NCBI RefSeq assembly: GCF_003391095.1
Contig: NZ_CP031447.1
Span: 1,240,001 to 1,304,000 of the forward strand
Direction: 5' to 3'
DNA from: Austwickia chelonae
GTDB taxonomy: Bacteria; Actinomycetota; Actinomycetes; Actinomycetales; Dermatophilaceae
Length of the DNA stretch: 64,000 bases
The notes under the pieces were generated by a model, which was not told the origin of the DNA, searched no databases, and worked only from the letters and a program-made list of their open reading frames with translations. Position 1 is the stretch's first letter. Each line of letters starts with the position of its first letter. A program made the position numbers and the translations under genes. Of this stretch, positions 1 through 9,099 are shown piece by piece.

Positions 1-114
1 GCCAGTACACCGGTACGTCTGGGAACGGTCCAGCCGCAGGGCAAGCGACCGATGGCAGCAGCTGATTGGGCTCGCGGTGCGCGGGCCATGACGGACGAGA
101 CCCTGGGAGAGTGA
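1..114 (+). CDS. fmt: Methionyl-tRNA formyltransferase, C-terminal end (5' truncated by window edge)
   Basis: Frame 1 is open from the window edge to a TGA at 112-114, giving 37 residues. The peptide carries [14 protein letters not shown] near its end, which resembles the C-terminal end of Fmt, the enzyme that formylates initiator Met-tRNA. Only the extreme C-terminus is present, so no catalytic motif can be checked. The next gene is rsmB, and fmt-rsmB is a common bacterial gene order, which supports the call. Confidence 0.75.
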   Translation, partial: ASTPVRLGTVQPQGKRPMAAADWARGARAMTDETLGE

Positions 115-185
115 CCGTGTCGGGTGCGCGACGTGAAGGATCGGGCGGGGCAGGACGAGAACGGTCAAAGGGGGAACACGGTGGA

Positions 186-1718
186 ATGCGCCGCTCGTCG
201 ACGGAGGGCACAGCGCCGTACCGGGGGCCGCGTCGTCGCTCGGTGACCCGCCCGGCGCAGAGACACCGGGCGGTCGATCAGGCCCGGTCGGTGGCCTACG
301 AGGTCCTGCGGGCGGTCGCCGAAGGCGCCTACACCAATCTTGAACTGCCGAAACGTCTGCGGGCTGCACAGGTCACCGGACGGGACGCCGCCTTTGCGAC
401 AGAACTGGTCTACGGCACGACTCGGATGCGAGCCTTCTACGACCTCGTGGTGGCTCGGGCAGCCGGGCGACCGCTGTCGAAACTGGACGATTCGGTGCTG
501 GACATCCTGCGTCTGGGAGCACATCAGCTCCTGGGAATGCGGGTCCCGGTGCACGCCGCATGTGACACGACGGTGGCACTGGCTCGGCAGACCCATGGCA
601 CGGGGGTGTCGGGGTTGGTGAATGCGGTGATGCACCGCATCAGCGAACAGGACAGGGAAACCTGGCTGAAGGCCGTCTCACCGGGAGAAGACGCGGACGC
701 CAGCGCCCGCCTTGCCGTGGAGACTTCCCACCCGGAATGGATCGTTCGTGCGTTGCGGTCGGCCTTGATCGGGCATGGCGCTGCCACGGCCGAGGAGGCC
801 GACGAGGCCTTGGCCGCATTGTTGTCCGCGGACAACATCCCGGCTGCGGTGACCTTGGTGGCACGCCCGGGGCTGTCCGAGATCGACGAACTCGTCGAAG
901 CAGGCGCGGAGGCCTCGTCGACGGTACGGACGGCGGCGGTCCTCACGGCAGGTGGTGATCCCGGAGCGATCCCTGCGGTGCGCGAGGGGCGGGCTGCGGT
1001 GCAGGACGAAGGAAGCCAGCTGGTGGCTCTGGCGCTCGCGGCGGCTCCTGTGGTCCCGGTCCAGGGTGGTGGGCCCGTGGACGATCAGCCCCAGGCGCCT
1101 TCGGAGCAATGGCTGGACATGTGTGCAGGACCAGGTGGAAAAGCTGGTCTGCTGGCGGCGCTGGCGGCTTCTCGGCCTGCGGCACTCTTCGCCAACGAGG
1201 TGAGTGAACATCGGGCGCGTCTGGTACGCCAGACAGTGGCTGCTGCGGTTCAGGTGGGCACGGAGGTCTACGTGGGGGTGGGCGACGGCCGGGAGATCGG
1301 CGAGCTCGAGCCAAGCGCCTACGACCGTGTTCTGGTCGATGCTCCGTGTACGGGTCTGGGGGCCTTGCGGCGTCGGCCCGAGGCACGGTGGCGACGTACC
1401 GCCCAGGACGTGACTGCGTTGACCGCGGTTCAGGGGCAGCTGCTCGATTCGGCACTGGCGGCAGTTCGGGTAGGTGGCGTGGTGCTTTACGCCACCTGTA
1501 GCCCGCATCTGGCGGAGACCCGTTTCGTGGTGGCAGATGCACTGAAGCGGGCGCAGGCCCACGGAATCGGCGTCGAGGAACTCGATACCGGAGCAGTTTT
1601 CGCTGAGGTGTCTGAGGGGCGGATCACCCACATGGGAGAGGGCCCAGCTGTGCAGCTGTGGCCGCATCTGCACAGTACAGACGGGATGTATGCGGCTTTG
1701 TTGCGTCGAACGTCGTGA
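186..1718 (+). CDS. rsmB: 16S rRNA m5C967 methyltransferase RsmB
   Basis: This cytosolic SAM-dependent enzyme methylates cytosine 967 of 16S rRNA. The protein is 510 aa from ATG 186. The N-terminal NusB-like RNA-binding domain covers about residues 30-170. The methyltransferase domain follows, with the SAM loop CAGPGGKAG, the DAPCTGLGALRRRPEARW motif and the catalytic-cysteine motif ATCSPH. I chose ATG 186 because an AAAGGGGGA Shine-Dalgarno lies at 168-176 and the resulting N-terminus has the usual length. GTG 117, just after the fmt stop, is an in-frame alternative with a weaker GGGAGA site. It likely forms an operon with fmt. Confidence 0.93.
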   Translation: MRRSSTEGTAPYRGPRRRSVTRPAQRHRAVDQARSVAYEVLRAVAEGAYTNLELPKRLRAAQVTGRDAAFATELVYGTTRMRAFYDLVVARAAGRPLSKLDDSVLDILRLGAHQLLGMRVPVHAACDTTVALARQTHGTGVSGLVNAVMHRISEQDRETWLKAVSPGEDADASARLAVETSHPEWIVRALRSALIGHGAATAEEADEALAALLSADNIPAAVTLVARPGLSEIDELVEAGAEASSTVRTAAVLTAGGDPGAIPAVREGRAAVQDEGSQLVALALAAAPVVPVQGGGPVDDQPQAPSEQWLDMCAGPGGKAGLLAALAASRPAALFANEVSEHRARLVRQTVAAAVQVGTEVYVGVGDGREIGELEPSAYDRVLVDAPCTGLGALRRRPEARWRRTAQDVTALTAVQGQLLDSALAAVRVGGVVLYATCSPHLAETRFVVADALKRAQAHGIGVEELDTGAVFAEVSEGRITHMGEGPAVQLWPHLHSTDGMYAALLRRTS

Positions 1719-1787
1719 TCGATCCGACCGGTTCTGTCTGCTGGGCCGGGTGCGGCATCCGCTGAGGTGGGCGTTGCATCCGGTCAG

Positions 1788-1793
1788 TAGGAT
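1788..1793 (+). promoter_or_regulatory. -10 hexamer of leaderless rpe promoter
   Basis: TAGGAT ends 6 nt before the GTG start at 1800, and no Shine-Dalgarno is present, so transcription probably starts at the start codon. Confidence 0.6.
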
Positions 1794-1799
1794 GACCGG

Positions 1800-2459
1800 G
1801 TGCAGATCTCGCCCAGCATCCTGTCCGCTGATTTCGCGAACCTCCAGTCCGAGCTGGAAGCGATCCGTGACGCGGATTGGGCTCATGTGGACGTCATGGA
1901 CAACCATTTCGTACCGAATCTGACCTTGGGTCTCCCGATCGTGGAGGCGTTGCTCAAGGTCAGCCCGGTTCCGTTGGATTGTCATCTGATGATCGAGGAG
2001 CCTGACCGTTGGGCGCCGGCTTATGCGGAAGCAGGGGCGGGGAGCGTGACTTTCCATGTGGAAGCTGCTCAGGATCCAGTGGCCTTGGCCAGAGCGATTC
2101 GGGCTGCTGGTGCCCGGGCATCGATGGCGCTGAAGCCGGGAACCGCATGGGCGCCGTATGAGGATCTGTTGCCTGAGGTCGACATGGTCCTGGTGATGAC
2201 GGTCGAGCCGGGCTTCGGGGGGCAGTCCTTCATGGCCGATCAGATGCCGAAGGTGCGTGCGGTTCGTGAATCGGTTCGTCGATACGGCGGACAGGTCTGG
2301 GTGCAGGTCGACGGTGGGGTCTCTACCTCGACGATCGAGCAGTGCGCGGAAGCTGGAGCGGATGTCTTCGTCGCGGGTTCAGCGGTTTACGGCGCGCAGG
2401 ACGTCGGGAGCAGGGTGGCTGAGCTGAAGGACCTGGCGAGCCGACACGCGCACGCCTGA
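1800..2459 (+). CDS. rpe: Ribulose-phosphate 3-epimerase
   Basis: Rpe interconverts ribulose 5-phosphate and xylulose 5-phosphate in the pentose phosphate pathway. The 219-aa protein is a single TIM barrel of normal family length. It starts with the [13 protein letters not shown] signature, has the metal/catalytic motifs [12 protein letters not shown] and DCHLMIEEP, the phosphate loop [10 protein letters not shown] and the VDGGV strand. The GTG start at 1800 is leaderless. Ribulose 5-phosphate is also the substrate of the RibB half of ribBA downstream, so the position next to the riboflavin locus makes metabolic sense, though that link is inference. Confidence 0.96.
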   Translation: MQISPSILSADFANLQSELEAIRDADWAHVDVMDNHFVPNLTLGLPIVEALLKVSPVPLDCHLMIEEPDRWAPAYAEAGAGSVTFHVEAAQDPVALARAIRAAGARASMALKPGTAWAPYEDLLPEVDMVLVMTVEPGFGGQSFMADQMPKVRAVRESVRRYGGQVWVQVDGGVSTSTIEQCAEAGADVFVAGSAVYGAQDVGSRVAELKDLASRHAHA

Positions 2460-2590
2460 AAGCGGAAAAACCGGGCGACTGACTTCTGGCAACTAATCTG
2501 TGCAGCAACACTTTTGCTGCCTGACCGAGTGTTGCTGGGGGGATTCCTTGTGGCGTTCTCGGCAGGGGCCGCCAGGGAGGAGTCGTACTC
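2460..2590 (+). other. Intergenic region with hairpin after rpe
   Basis: A 7-bp inverted repeat (GCAGCAA at 2502-2508, TTGCTGC at 2514-2520) lies after rpe and may end its transcript, although no T-run follows. A TAATCT hexamer at 2494-2499 just upstream could be a -10 element for the kinase gene at 2591. Confidence 0.35.
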
Positions 2591-3334
2591 GTGAACGGAT
2601 CTTCGCCCGACGCCCTCATGCATGATGAAGACGTCGACAAGGCCACGGAAAGCCGCTCCGTCGTCGAGGGCGCCGAGATCGAGGAACAGATCGTCCTCGA
2701 CGAGGACGAGGCGTGGAACCGCCTGGTTCGTCTCGTCGAACGGTCGCCGGGTCGAGTTCTGCTCGGGATCGCCGGCTCGCCAGGAGTGGGCAAGACCTCC
2801 TATGCCGACTACTTGGCTGCCTGTTGCGTCGACGCGGCGGTGGTCGGTCTGGACGGCTTCCAGCTCTCTCAGTCGGCGCTCTCCCGGATGGGGCGGGCCA
2901 CCCGTCGCGGAGCCCCCGACACCTTTGACGTCGAGGGATATCTGGCTCTCCTGCGAAGGCTGCGCAGTGACGACGAGCAGACGGTCTGGGCGCCGGAGTT
3001 CCGCAGGGAGACCGACGACCCGGTGGCGGGGTCGGTCCCGGTGCGTCCTTCAACCAGAGTGGTCATCACCGAGGGGAACTACCTTCTCCTTCCTGAACGT
3101 CCGTGGGCGCAGGCCCGTGAACTGTGCGACGAGGTCTGGTTCGTCGAGGTCCCTGAGCGGGTCCGTATCCTTCGACTGGTCAACAGACACGCCCACTATG
3201 GTCTGAGCCGAGCACAAGCCCGGGCCCGGGTCACCGTGGGTGCCGATGGGGAGAACGCGAAGCTCGTCCGTGGCACGCGAGGACGAGGGGACTTCGTCGT
3301 GCGGATGACCTTGTCCGAGGAGGAAACGGTATGA
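2591..3334 (+). CDS. Nucleoside/nucleotide kinase family protein (P-loop, uridine kinase/PanK-like)
   Basis: This 247-aa cytosolic protein has the Walker A loop GIAGSPGVGKTSY near residue 60, the DGFQLSQ motif, the family stretch GAPDTFDVEGYLALLRRL, the substrate-loop motif ITEGNYLLL and a lid with RHAHYG. Together these place it in the phosphoribulokinase/uridine kinase/pantothenate kinase-like group often called nucleoside/nucleotide kinase family. The substrate cannot be read from sequence. The first 40 residues are acidic and lack a known domain. GTG 2591 is preceded by AGGGAGGAG at 2574-2582. Its end overlaps the next kinase gene by 4 bp (ATGA), so the two are probably translationally coupled and may act on one sugar or nucleoside. 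Confidence 0.8.
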   Translation: MNGSSPDALMHDEDVDKATESRSVVEGAEIEEQIVLDEDEAWNRLVRLVERSPGRVLLGIAGSPGVGKTSYADYLAACCVDAAVVGLDGFQLSQSALSRMGRATRRGAPDTFDVEGYLALLRRLRSDDEQTVWAPEFRRETDDPVAGSVPVRPSTRVVITEGNYLLLPERPWAQARELCDEVWFVEVPERVRILRLVNRHAHYGLSRAQARARVTVGADGENAKLVRGTRGRGDFVVRMTLSEEETV

Positions 3335-4263
3335 CCCCAGGCCCAGGGACGGGCGAATCGGATGAAGGAGCGGCGCGGCGCGGTGTGACCTGTGTCGGGC
3401 TCACTGTGCTGGACGTGGTCCAACGCGTGGACTGTCCGGTGTCCTGGGGGCGGAAGAGCGTGTCCACCTCGGCCGAGGTCACGGTCGGAGGGCCTGCCGC
3501 GAATGCCGCCATCTGCGTCGCCAAGCTGTTGGGGACGGCAACTCTGGTCACCGGTGTCGGGGGTGGGGCGATGGCAGAGCTGGTGCGCGCCGAACTCGAG
3601 GCCTGGAACGTGCATCTGATCGATCTTGCCCCGGCCGGCTGGCGGCTGCCGGTGGCTTCTTGTCTGGTAGGCGCCGATGGCGAACGGACCGTCGTCGCGC
3701 CGGGCGCCTTAGCCACGTCGTGGTCTTTGAACGCTCAGGCTCGACAGGCCATCGATGTGGCGGGAGCCCTGCTCGTGGACGGCCATCACCCGGTCGCCGC
3801 AGAAGAAGCACTGAGGTCGGTTGAGGAGTGTCGCGTGCAGCAGGGACGGGCCCCGCTCACCCTCGTCGATGCAGGTAGCGTCAAAGCCCATGTCCAGGAG
3901 TGGCTGCCGCTGCTGGACATCGTGGCAGGCTCTGCCGACTACGCCGCTGGGTTGACCGAGTCACCGGAGGCCGCGATGGAACTGGTCCTGACCGCCGGAG
4001 CCGGCGCCGTGGTGATGACCGACGGGCCCGGTGACATCCGTTGGGCCACGGCACAAGGAGACCGAGGGTGCATGCGCCCACCTCGAGTGACGGCAGTGGA
4101 CACCCTGGGGGCAGGTGACGCCTTCCACGGGGCACTCGCGGCGGGGATGGCGACCGGGATGGGGCTGGCGGATGCGGTGGCTCTGGCGGCGGAAACGGCG
4201 TCCTGCCGGGTCGCGTACGAGGGTGCGCGTGCGTGGATGTCCTCGGTGTCGCTGCTGCCGTGA
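3331..4263 (+). CDS. PfkB-family carbohydrate or nucleoside kinase
   Basis: This 310-aa protein has the two PfkB signatures: GGPAANAAICVAKLLG near residue 50, and DTLGAGDAFHGALAAG near residue 255, whose aspartate is the catalytic base. It phosphorylates a sugar, nucleoside or related alcohol, but the sequence does not say which. The ATG overlaps the stop of the preceding P-loop kinase (ATGA), which implies coupling and a shared pathway. No dedicated transporter lies nearby. The riboflavin-locus promoter starts about 70 nt downstream of its stop, so it is probably not part of that operon. Confidence 0.85.
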   Translation: MTPGPGTGESDEGAARRGVTCVGLTVLDVVQRVDCPVSWGRKSVSTSAEVTVGGPAANAAICVAKLLGTATLVTGVGGGAMAELVRAELEAWNVHLIDLAPAGWRLPVASCLVGADGERTVVAPGALATSWSLNAQARQAIDVAGALLVDGHHPVAAEEALRSVEECRVQQGRAPLTLVDAGSVKAHVQEWLPLLDIVAGSADYAAGLTESPEAAMELVLTAGAGAVVMTDGPGDIRWATAQGDRGCMRPPRVTAVDTLGAGDAFHGALAAGMATGMGLADAVALAAETASCRVAYEGARAWMSSVSLLP

Positions 4264-4334
4264 ACGGTCAAGATGCCCCGGTGAGCGGTCTTGAGACGAA
4301 AAAACCGATTCGTTCGCAGCGTGACGTGACCCAG

Positions 4335-4343
4335 TGGCATACT
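4335..4343 (+). promoter_or_regulatory. Extended -10 promoter for the FMN-riboswitch RNA
   Basis: TG at 4335-4336 is followed by one base and the hexamer CATACT at 4338-4343, an extended -10 pattern. It lies just upstream of the 5' arm of the riboswitch. A -35 match is weak (TTCGCA at 4313-4318, 19-nt spacer). Confidence 0.45.
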
Positions 4344-4348
4344 GGGGG

Positions 4349-4482
4349 CACGTGCTCCGGGGTCGGTGAAATTCCGAGCCGGCGGTGATAGTCCGCGACC
4401 CGTTGCCCTCGCTCGCGAGGTCACGGTGGATCCGGTGAAAGTCCGGAACCGACGGTGAAAGTCCGGATGGGAGGCGCACGTG
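4349..4482 (+). ncRNA. FMN riboswitch (RFN element)
   Basis: The sequence shows the conserved RFN segments in order: GGGGTCGGTGAAATTCCGA at 4359-4377, CCGGCGGTGATAGTCCGCGA at 4379-4398, and GACGGTGAAAGTCCGGATGG followed by GAGG near 4451-4474. The P1 helix closes perfectly between CACGTGC (4349-4355) and GCACGTG (4476-4482). An internal arm GTGGATCCGGTGAAAGTCCGGAACC is also typical. It senses flavin mononucleotide and lies in the leader of the ribD-ribE-ribBA-ribH-ribM operon, where FMN binding is expected to reduce expression. Confidence 0.95.
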
Positions 4483-4534
4483 GCCACCTGAAAGGGTGGC
4501 TCGGCGGCGATGAAAAGCGTCGTCGTAGCCCTAC

Positions 4535-4560
4535 GCGAGCGCGTCTTCGGACGTGCTCGT
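4535..4560 (+). terminator. UUCG-capped hairpin in the riboswitch expression platform
   Basis: An 11-bp stem (4535-4545 with 4550-4560, two G-T pairs) is capped by TTCG and followed by a weakly T-rich TGTGTGTCC. It is the best candidate for the intrinsic terminator controlled by the riboswitch. A smaller hairpin (GCCACC 4483-4488, GGTGGC 4495-4500) directly follows P1. No antiterminator pairing was worked out. Confidence 0.5.
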
Positions 4561-4744
4561 TGTGTGTCCGGGGCCATCGGGCGCTCGGTGCATCCTGCAT
4601 CGGGAGCCGGCCGTCGGACCTCACGGAGAAATAGCGCGGCTCGTCCGTGTGCTACTTCTCCTGGAGGGGCTCGACTGCGCCGTTCACCGGTCTCCGCTCG
4701 TTCCCGGAGCTCGACAGTATGGTCGAGGAGCAGGAGGGGCGAGG
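4561..4744 (+). other. Remaining rib operon leader between terminator hairpin and ribD
   Basis: About 180 nt of untranslated leader lies between the candidate terminator and ribD. The frame is open upstream of ribD, but no upstream start has a convincing ribosome site. No other element was recognised here. Confidence 0.4.
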
Positions 4745-5758
4745 GTGTCGAGCACCGCCGACGAGGAATTCATGCGCATCGCGCTGGCCGCAGCTGTGCT
4801 GGGGCCAGCTGCCGACCCAAATCCCCAGGTCGGAGCAGCGATCACCGATGCTTCGGGTCATCTGGTGGCGGTCGGGCATCATCGGGGTTCGGGAACCCCG
4901 CACGCGGAGATCGGCGCGCTCATTCAAGCCGGAACGCGGGCGCGAGGAGGCACGCTCTACGTGACCTTGGAGCCGTGCCGGCATCGAGGGCGTACCGGCC
5001 CGTGCACCGAAGCCTTGATCGGGGCCGGGATCTCCCGGGTGGTCTTCGCCCAGGACGATCCCACCGAGCAGGCCGGTGGCGGTGCACAGGTGCTGGCCGA
5101 GGCTGGGGTCGAGGTCGAGTCGGGGGTCCTCGCCGAAGAAGCAATGGCGTTGAACGCCTTCTGGTCGTGGGCGATGTACCTGGGACGGCCGGTGGTCACC
5201 TGGAAGTATGCGGCCACTCTCGACGGACGGTCGGCTGCGGTGGACGGGACCAGCCAGTGGATCACCGGTGAGGAGGCCCGCGCCGACGTCCATGAACGCC
5301 GCTCCCAGTGCGGGGCCATCGTGGTCGGGACGGGTACTGCCTTGGCGGACGACCCCCAGCTGACGGTACGGGATACTTATGGCGCTTTGACCGGCCAGCA
5401 GCCTTACCGAGTGGTCGTGGGCCATCGGGACCTGCCTGAGGATGCGCGACTGCGGGACGGGAGCGCGCCGACGCTCTTCCTGCATACACATGATCCTGCG
5501 CAGGTGTTGGCCGAGCTGCACGAGCGGGAGATCCGCCATGTCTGGCTCGAGGGTGGTCCGACCCTGGCTGGGGCCTTCCTCGACGCGGGCCTCGTCGACG
5601 AAGTGGTCGCCTATGTTGCACCGATGCTTCTGGGTGCTGGTCCGTCGGCGCTGGTCGGACCGCAGATCACCACCTTGGCTGAGGCCTACCGCCTGGATCT
5701 TCAGGATGTGGCTCGGGTGGGCGATGACATCCGTCTGGTTTTGAATCCCGTCGTCTGA
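4745..5758 (+). CDS. ribD: Bifunctional diaminohydroxyphosphoribosylaminopyrimidine deaminase / reductase
   Basis: RibD carries out the second and third committed steps of riboflavin synthesis in the cytosol. The 337-aa protein has an N-terminal cytidine-deaminase-like domain with zinc ligands in TPHAEIGAL (H53, E55) and PCRHRGRTGPC (C78, C87), and a C-terminal DHFR-like reductase domain from about residue 148 (WKYAATLDGR, SQWITGEEAR, GTGTALADDP). I chose GTG 4745 because of GAGGAGCAGGAGGGG at 4725-4739; ATG 4772 is a later alternative. It is the first gene after the FMN riboswitch and is 11 nt from ribE. Confidence 0.95.
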   Translation: MSSTADEEFMRIALAAAVLGPAADPNPQVGAAITDASGHLVAVGHHRGSGTPHAEIGALIQAGTRARGGTLYVTLEPCRHRGRTGPCTEALIGAGISRVVFAQDDPTEQAGGGAQVLAEAGVEVESGVLAEEAMALNAFWSWAMYLGRPVVTWKYAATLDGRSAAVDGTSQWITGEEARADVHERRSQCGAIVVGTGTALADDPQLTVRDTYGALTGQQPYRVVVGHRDLPEDARLRDGSAPTLFLHTHDPAQVLAELHEREIRHVWLEGGPTLAGAFLDAGLVDEVVAYVAPMLLGAGPSALVGPQITTLAEAYRLDLQDVARVGDDIRLVLNPVV

Positions 5759-5769
5759 GGAGGTTGTTC

Positions 5770-6414
5770 ATGTTCACCGGAATCGTCGAAGAGATCGGCG
5801 TGATCACCGCGATGGATCGCCGTCCGGACTCGGTGGTGCTGCGGATCCGTGGACCGTTGGTGACGACGGATGTCGCCGACGGCGTGTCGATCGCGGTCAA
5901 CGGGGTGTGTCTGACCGTGACGGGGCACGACGGTGAGGAGTTCACCGTCGATGTCATGCAGGAGAGCTTGAACCGCAGCAGTCTCGGCGCACTCGGCCTG
6001 GGCAGCCAGGTCAACCTGGAGCGGGCCTTGTCCGCTCAAGGCCGTTTCGGGGGGCACATCGTCCAAGGACATGTGGACGGTACGGCGACCTGTTTGAGCC
6101 GGGTGCCCGGTCAGGACTGGGAGGTGCTGACCTTCTCCTTGCCCTCCGACCTGGCCCGGTACGTGGTCTCCAAGGGATCGATCACTGTCGACGGGGTCTC
6201 GTTGACGGTCTCCGGGCTCACCGAGGAGACCTTTGCCGTCAGCTTGATCCCTACCACTTTGCGGGAGACGACATTGGGTGGCCTCGGGGTGGGCGGTGCG
6301 GTGAACCTCGAGGTCGACGTCCTCGGGAAGTACGTCGAGCGGCTCCTGGGGCTGGTGCCTGCCCAGGCAGATCTCGGTGCAGCTCCTACGCTCGGCGAGG
6401 GGAGCAGAGCATGA
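5770..6414 (+). CDS. ribE: Riboflavin synthase alpha subunit
   Basis: This enzyme dismutates two molecules of 6,7-dimethyl-8-ribityllumazine to riboflavin. The 214-aa protein shows the characteristic duplication: MFTGIVEEIG opens repeat one (about residues 1-95) and the second lumazine-binding repeat follows with GHVDGTAT and SKGSITVDGVSLTV. GAGGAGG at 5757-5763 sits 6 nt before ATG 5770; the in-frame TTG at 5764 lies inside that spacing and is rejected. Its stop overlaps a possible upstream ATG of ribBA. Confidence 0.96.
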   Translation: MFTGIVEEIGVITAMDRRPDSVVLRIRGPLVTTDVADGVSIAVNGVCLTVTGHDGEEFTVDVMQESLNRSSLGALGLGSQVNLERALSAQGRFGGHIVQGHVDGTATCLSRVPGQDWEVLTFSLPSDLARYVVSKGSITVDGVSLTVSGLTEETFAVSLIPTTLRETTLGGLGVGGAVNLEVDVLGKYVERLLGLVPAQADLGAAPTLGEGSRA

Positions 6415-6500
6415 CAGGGCGGCACGACCACGGGGGACAGCGGACGGCGCCGGAACCGGCCAGTGGCGGGACAGGGAAAGAGAAGCAGGGGAGGACGGAT

Positions 6501-7829
6501 ATGGCAGAGCACACGGCAGATGCGGGTTTCGCGAGTATCGAGGCTGCTCTGGCTGCGATGCGGGCGGGGCGCCCAGTCCTGGTCCTGGACAGCGCAGACC
6601 GGGAGAACGAAGGTGATGTGATCCTGGCCGGGCAGACCTTGACCACGTCATGGCTGGCCTGGACGATCCGGCATAGTTCCGGTTATGTCTGCGTACCGAT
6701 GACGGCCGACCGGGCCGACGAACTTCAGCTGCCTTCCATGGTCGTCGACAACGAGGACCCCCGGGGGACGGCCTATGCGGTCAGCTGTGATGCCGCGACA
6801 GGGGTGAGCACCGGGATCAGCGCAGCCGACCGGGCACGGACGATCCGGTTGTTGGCCGACCCTGATTCTGGTCCGGAGCAGTTCGTCCGGCCCGGTCACG
6901 TGCTCCCGTTACGGGCGCATCCGGGCGGGGTCGCAGCTCGTGCCGGGCACACCGAGGCCGGGGTCGAGCTGGCTCGGGCTGCAGGGCTGTCCCCGGTGGC
7001 GGCGATCGCTGAACTCGTCCATGACGACGGGACGATGATGCGTGCCGCCGATGTGCTGCGGTTGGGGGATGAGCACCGGCTTCCGGTGATCACGATCGTC
7101 GACCTTCAGGCCTGGCTGGCCAGGGGCGGGGAGAACCGCCGTGCCTGGTCGGCCGGAGAGCCATCGGGTGGTGTCGCCATCGCCGGGAAGGGTGCTGGGG
7201 CACACCGGGTCGTCCGCCATGGCGAGGCCCAGCTTCCCACCGAGTACGGGGTTTTCCAGATGGTGGGCTACGCCGATCTGGTGACGGGGGCGGAGCATCT
7301 GGCTCTGATCAGCCCGGTAGGGCTGGGAGATCGTCCAGTGGTGCGGGTGCACTCGGAATGTCTGACCGGGGATGCCTTGGGGTCCTTGCGCTGTGACTGC
7401 GGGCCTCAGCTGCAGGAAGCCTTGGCGACGGTGGCAGCTCAGGGCGGGGTCGTGGTCTACGTCCGTGGTCATGAGGGGCGAGGCGTGGGGTTGTTGGCGA
7501 AGGTCTCCGCCTACGGGGTGCAGGATCTGGGGGCAGACACGGTCGATGCACAGGTACGACTTGGCCTGCCGATCGATGATCGCGAGTACGGCGGTGCCGC
7601 AGCGATCCTGACCGATCTGGGTGTGGGGCCTTTCGAGCTGCTCACCAATAACCCCTTGAAGATCACTGCTCTGCAGGGCTTCGGTCTGGAGGTCATCGCC
7701 CGGCGGGAACACCATGTCGGGGTGAACCCGGCCAATGTCGCCTATCTGGCCACGAAACGTGACCGGATGGGCCATCTTCTCTCCCAGGACCAGCACATCC
7801 CTTCATTTGTTTCTCCTACGGAAGGTTGA
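6501..7829 (+). CDS. ribBA: Bifunctional 3,4-dihydroxy-2-butanone 4-phosphate synthase / GTP cyclohydrolase II
   Basis: The RibB half (about residues 1-205) converts ribulose 5-phosphate to dihydroxybutanone phosphate and has DRENEGD (33-39) and [11 protein letters not shown]. The RibA half opens GTP, the first step of the purine-derived branch, and has the zinc cysteines in [19 protein letters not shown] and the catalytic [11 protein letters not shown] chose ATG 6501 because GGGGAGGA lies about 7 nt upstream and the N-terminus then matches the family. ATG 6411, which overlaps the ribE stop as ATGA, adds 30 low-complexity residues and cannot be excluded. Confidence 0.95.
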   Translation: MAEHTADAGFASIEAALAAMRAGRPVLVLDSADRENEGDVILAGQTLTTSWLAWTIRHSSGYVCVPMTADRADELQLPSMVVDNEDPRGTAYAVSCDAATGVSTGISAADRARTIRLLADPDSGPEQFVRPGHVLPLRAHPGGVAARAGHTEAGVELARAAGLSPVAAIAELVHDDGTMMRAADVLRLGDEHRLPVITIVDLQAWLARGGENRRAWSAGEPSGGVAIAGKGAGAHRVVRHGEAQLPTEYGVFQMVGYADLVTGAEHLALISPVGLGDRPVVRVHSECLTGDALGSLRCDCGPQLQEALATVAAQGGVVVYVRGHEGRGVGLLAKVSAYGVQDLGADTVDAQVRLGLPIDDREYGGAAAILTDLGVGPFELLTNNPLKITALQGFGLEVIARREHHVGVNPANVAYLATKRDRMGHLLSQDQHIPSFVSPTEG

Positions 7830-7831
7830 CC

Positions 7832-8329
7832 ATGGCCGGACACGGTTCCCCGACCCTGACCCCCGATGCTGCTGCACTGCGTGTGGCCGTTGTGGCGTCC
7901 AGCTGGCACGACGAGATCATGGACGGCCTGATAGCCGGGGCGACCGATGCCCTGGCCGAAGCGGGCTGCCCGCAGGTCGATCTGATTCGGGTCCCGGGGA
8001 CCTTCGAGCTTCCGGTCGCCTGCGCGAGGCTTGCCTCCGCCTACGACGCCCTGGTTGCCCTGGGCGTGGTCGTCCGAGGAGGAACACCGCATTTCGACTA
8101 CGTCTGTGCTGGCGCGACCACCGGGATCACCCAGGTATCGGTCACGACCGGTGTCCCGATCGGTTTCGGGGTGTTGACCTGCGATGACGAGGAGCAGGCC
8201 CGCGCCCGGGCCGGCCTGCCCGGGTCGATCGAGGACAAGGGGAGGGAAGCCGCACAGGCCGCGGTGGCCACGGCAACCGTGCTGGCTGGGCACCCATGGC
8301 CACCTGCCGGCCACGAGGATCTACGATGA
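7832..8329 (+). CDS. ribH: 6,7-dimethyl-8-ribityllumazine synthase, first copy
   Basis: Lumazine synthase condenses the pyrimidine and dihydroxybutanone phosphate precursors, usually as an icosahedral or pentameric assembly. The 165-aa protein has VVASSWHDE, the ribityl-binding [11 protein letters not shown], the catalytic-histidine motif GGTPHFDYV and the phosphate-binding arginine in ARARAG. GGAAGG at 7820-7825 precedes ATG 7832; the TTG at 7826 is rejected. It overlaps ribM by 4 bp (ATGA). A second complete ribH lies 0.9 kb downstream. Confidence 0.94.
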   Translation: MAGHGSPTLTPDAAALRVAVVASSWHDEIMDGLIAGATDALAEAGCPQVDLIRVPGTFELPVACARLASAYDALVALGVVVRGGTPHFDYVCAGATTGITQVSVTTGVPIGFGVLTCDDEEQARARAGLPGSIEDKGREAAQAAVATATVLAGHPWPPAGHEDLR

Positions 8330-9099
8330 TCGACGTACTACGTGATCTCTTCGAGGCGAAGATCACCATCGGTGGTTACCCGCTGTACTGGCGGGAGGTC
8401 ATCGGTAACGGTTTCGGTTTCGCTTCGGCTATCGGGGGGTTGCGTCGCAGGGTGTGGGCCTGGCCGGTGGGGATCGTCGGCAATGTCCTGTTGTTCACGG
8501 TCTTCTTCGGGACAGCCTTGAGTCTGGACGACGGCCGGTTTCCTTTGTTCGGCCAGTCTGCACGCCAGGTCTTCTTCGTCGCGACCAGCGTGTACGGCTG
8601 GTGGCGGTGGCGGCAGACGAGCCGTGGACGGGCCAAGGACGCCCCGGCGATCACTCCCCGGTGGGCGACCTCTCGGGAGCGACTGGTTTATGTCGCGGTG
8701 TGGGCGGTGGGCCTCGTCGTGGCTCAGGGCGTCTTCGCCTCGGTGGGCGCCGGGTGGCCTGCGCCTCGCTGGTACTACTGGACGGACGCCTGGATCTTCA
8801 CCGGTTCGATCGTGGCGACCTTCGCGATGGCTCGGGGATGGAACGACTTCTGGCTCTGCTGGATCGCAGTCGACCTGGTAGGGGTGCCCCTGTTGTGGCA
8901 CAGCACGTACTACCCCAGCGCGGTCCTCTACGCGGTCTACGGAGGGCTGGTCCTTTACGGGTTCTCGGTGTGGGTGCAGGCGACCAGGGCCGAGCGTAGA
9001 TTCCAGGACGGATTTTCCGCCGTCCCGGGCGAGAAGGTCCCGCCTCGCCCGGATCCGTCGACCGGACCGGTCTTGGGGCGGGCCGTCGACGCGAGTTGA
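8326..9099 (+). CDS. ribM: PnuC-family membrane transporter, probable riboflavin transporter RibM
   Basis: This 257-aa integral membrane protein begins ATG 8326, overlapping ribH. Several hydrophobic segments are visible, and the pattern [31 protein letters not shown] and YGWWRWR is typical of the PnuC/RibM family. PnuC members move nicotinamide riboside, while RibM members in actinobacteria move riboflavin. Its location inside an FMN-riboswitch operon points to riboflavin uptake. The last 35 residues are basic and proline-rich, beyond the final membrane segment. Confidence 0.85.
   Translation: MIDVLRDLFEAKITIGGYPLYWREVIGNGFGFASAIGGLRRRVWAWPVGIVGNVLLFTVFFGTALSLDDGRFPLFGQSARQVFFVATSVYGWWRWRQTSRGRAKDAPAITPRWATSRERLVYVAVWAVGLVVAQGVFASVGAGWPAPRWYYWTDAWIFTGSIVATFAMARGWNDFWLCWIAVDLVGVPLLWHSTYYPSAVLYAVYGGLVLYGFSVWVQATRAERRFQDGFSAVPGEKVPPRPDPSTGPVLGRAVDAS

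Noticed and set aside
678-2057. Long open frame on the minus strand opposite rsmB and rpe
   Set aside because: It is antisense to two well-supported genes, has no recognisable domain or ribosome site, and long antisense frames are expected in high-GC coding DNA.
4510-5271. Open frame starting in the rib leader and overlapping ribD
   Set aside because: It is Arg/Ser-rich in the wrong frame of ribD and begins inside the riboswitch expression platform.
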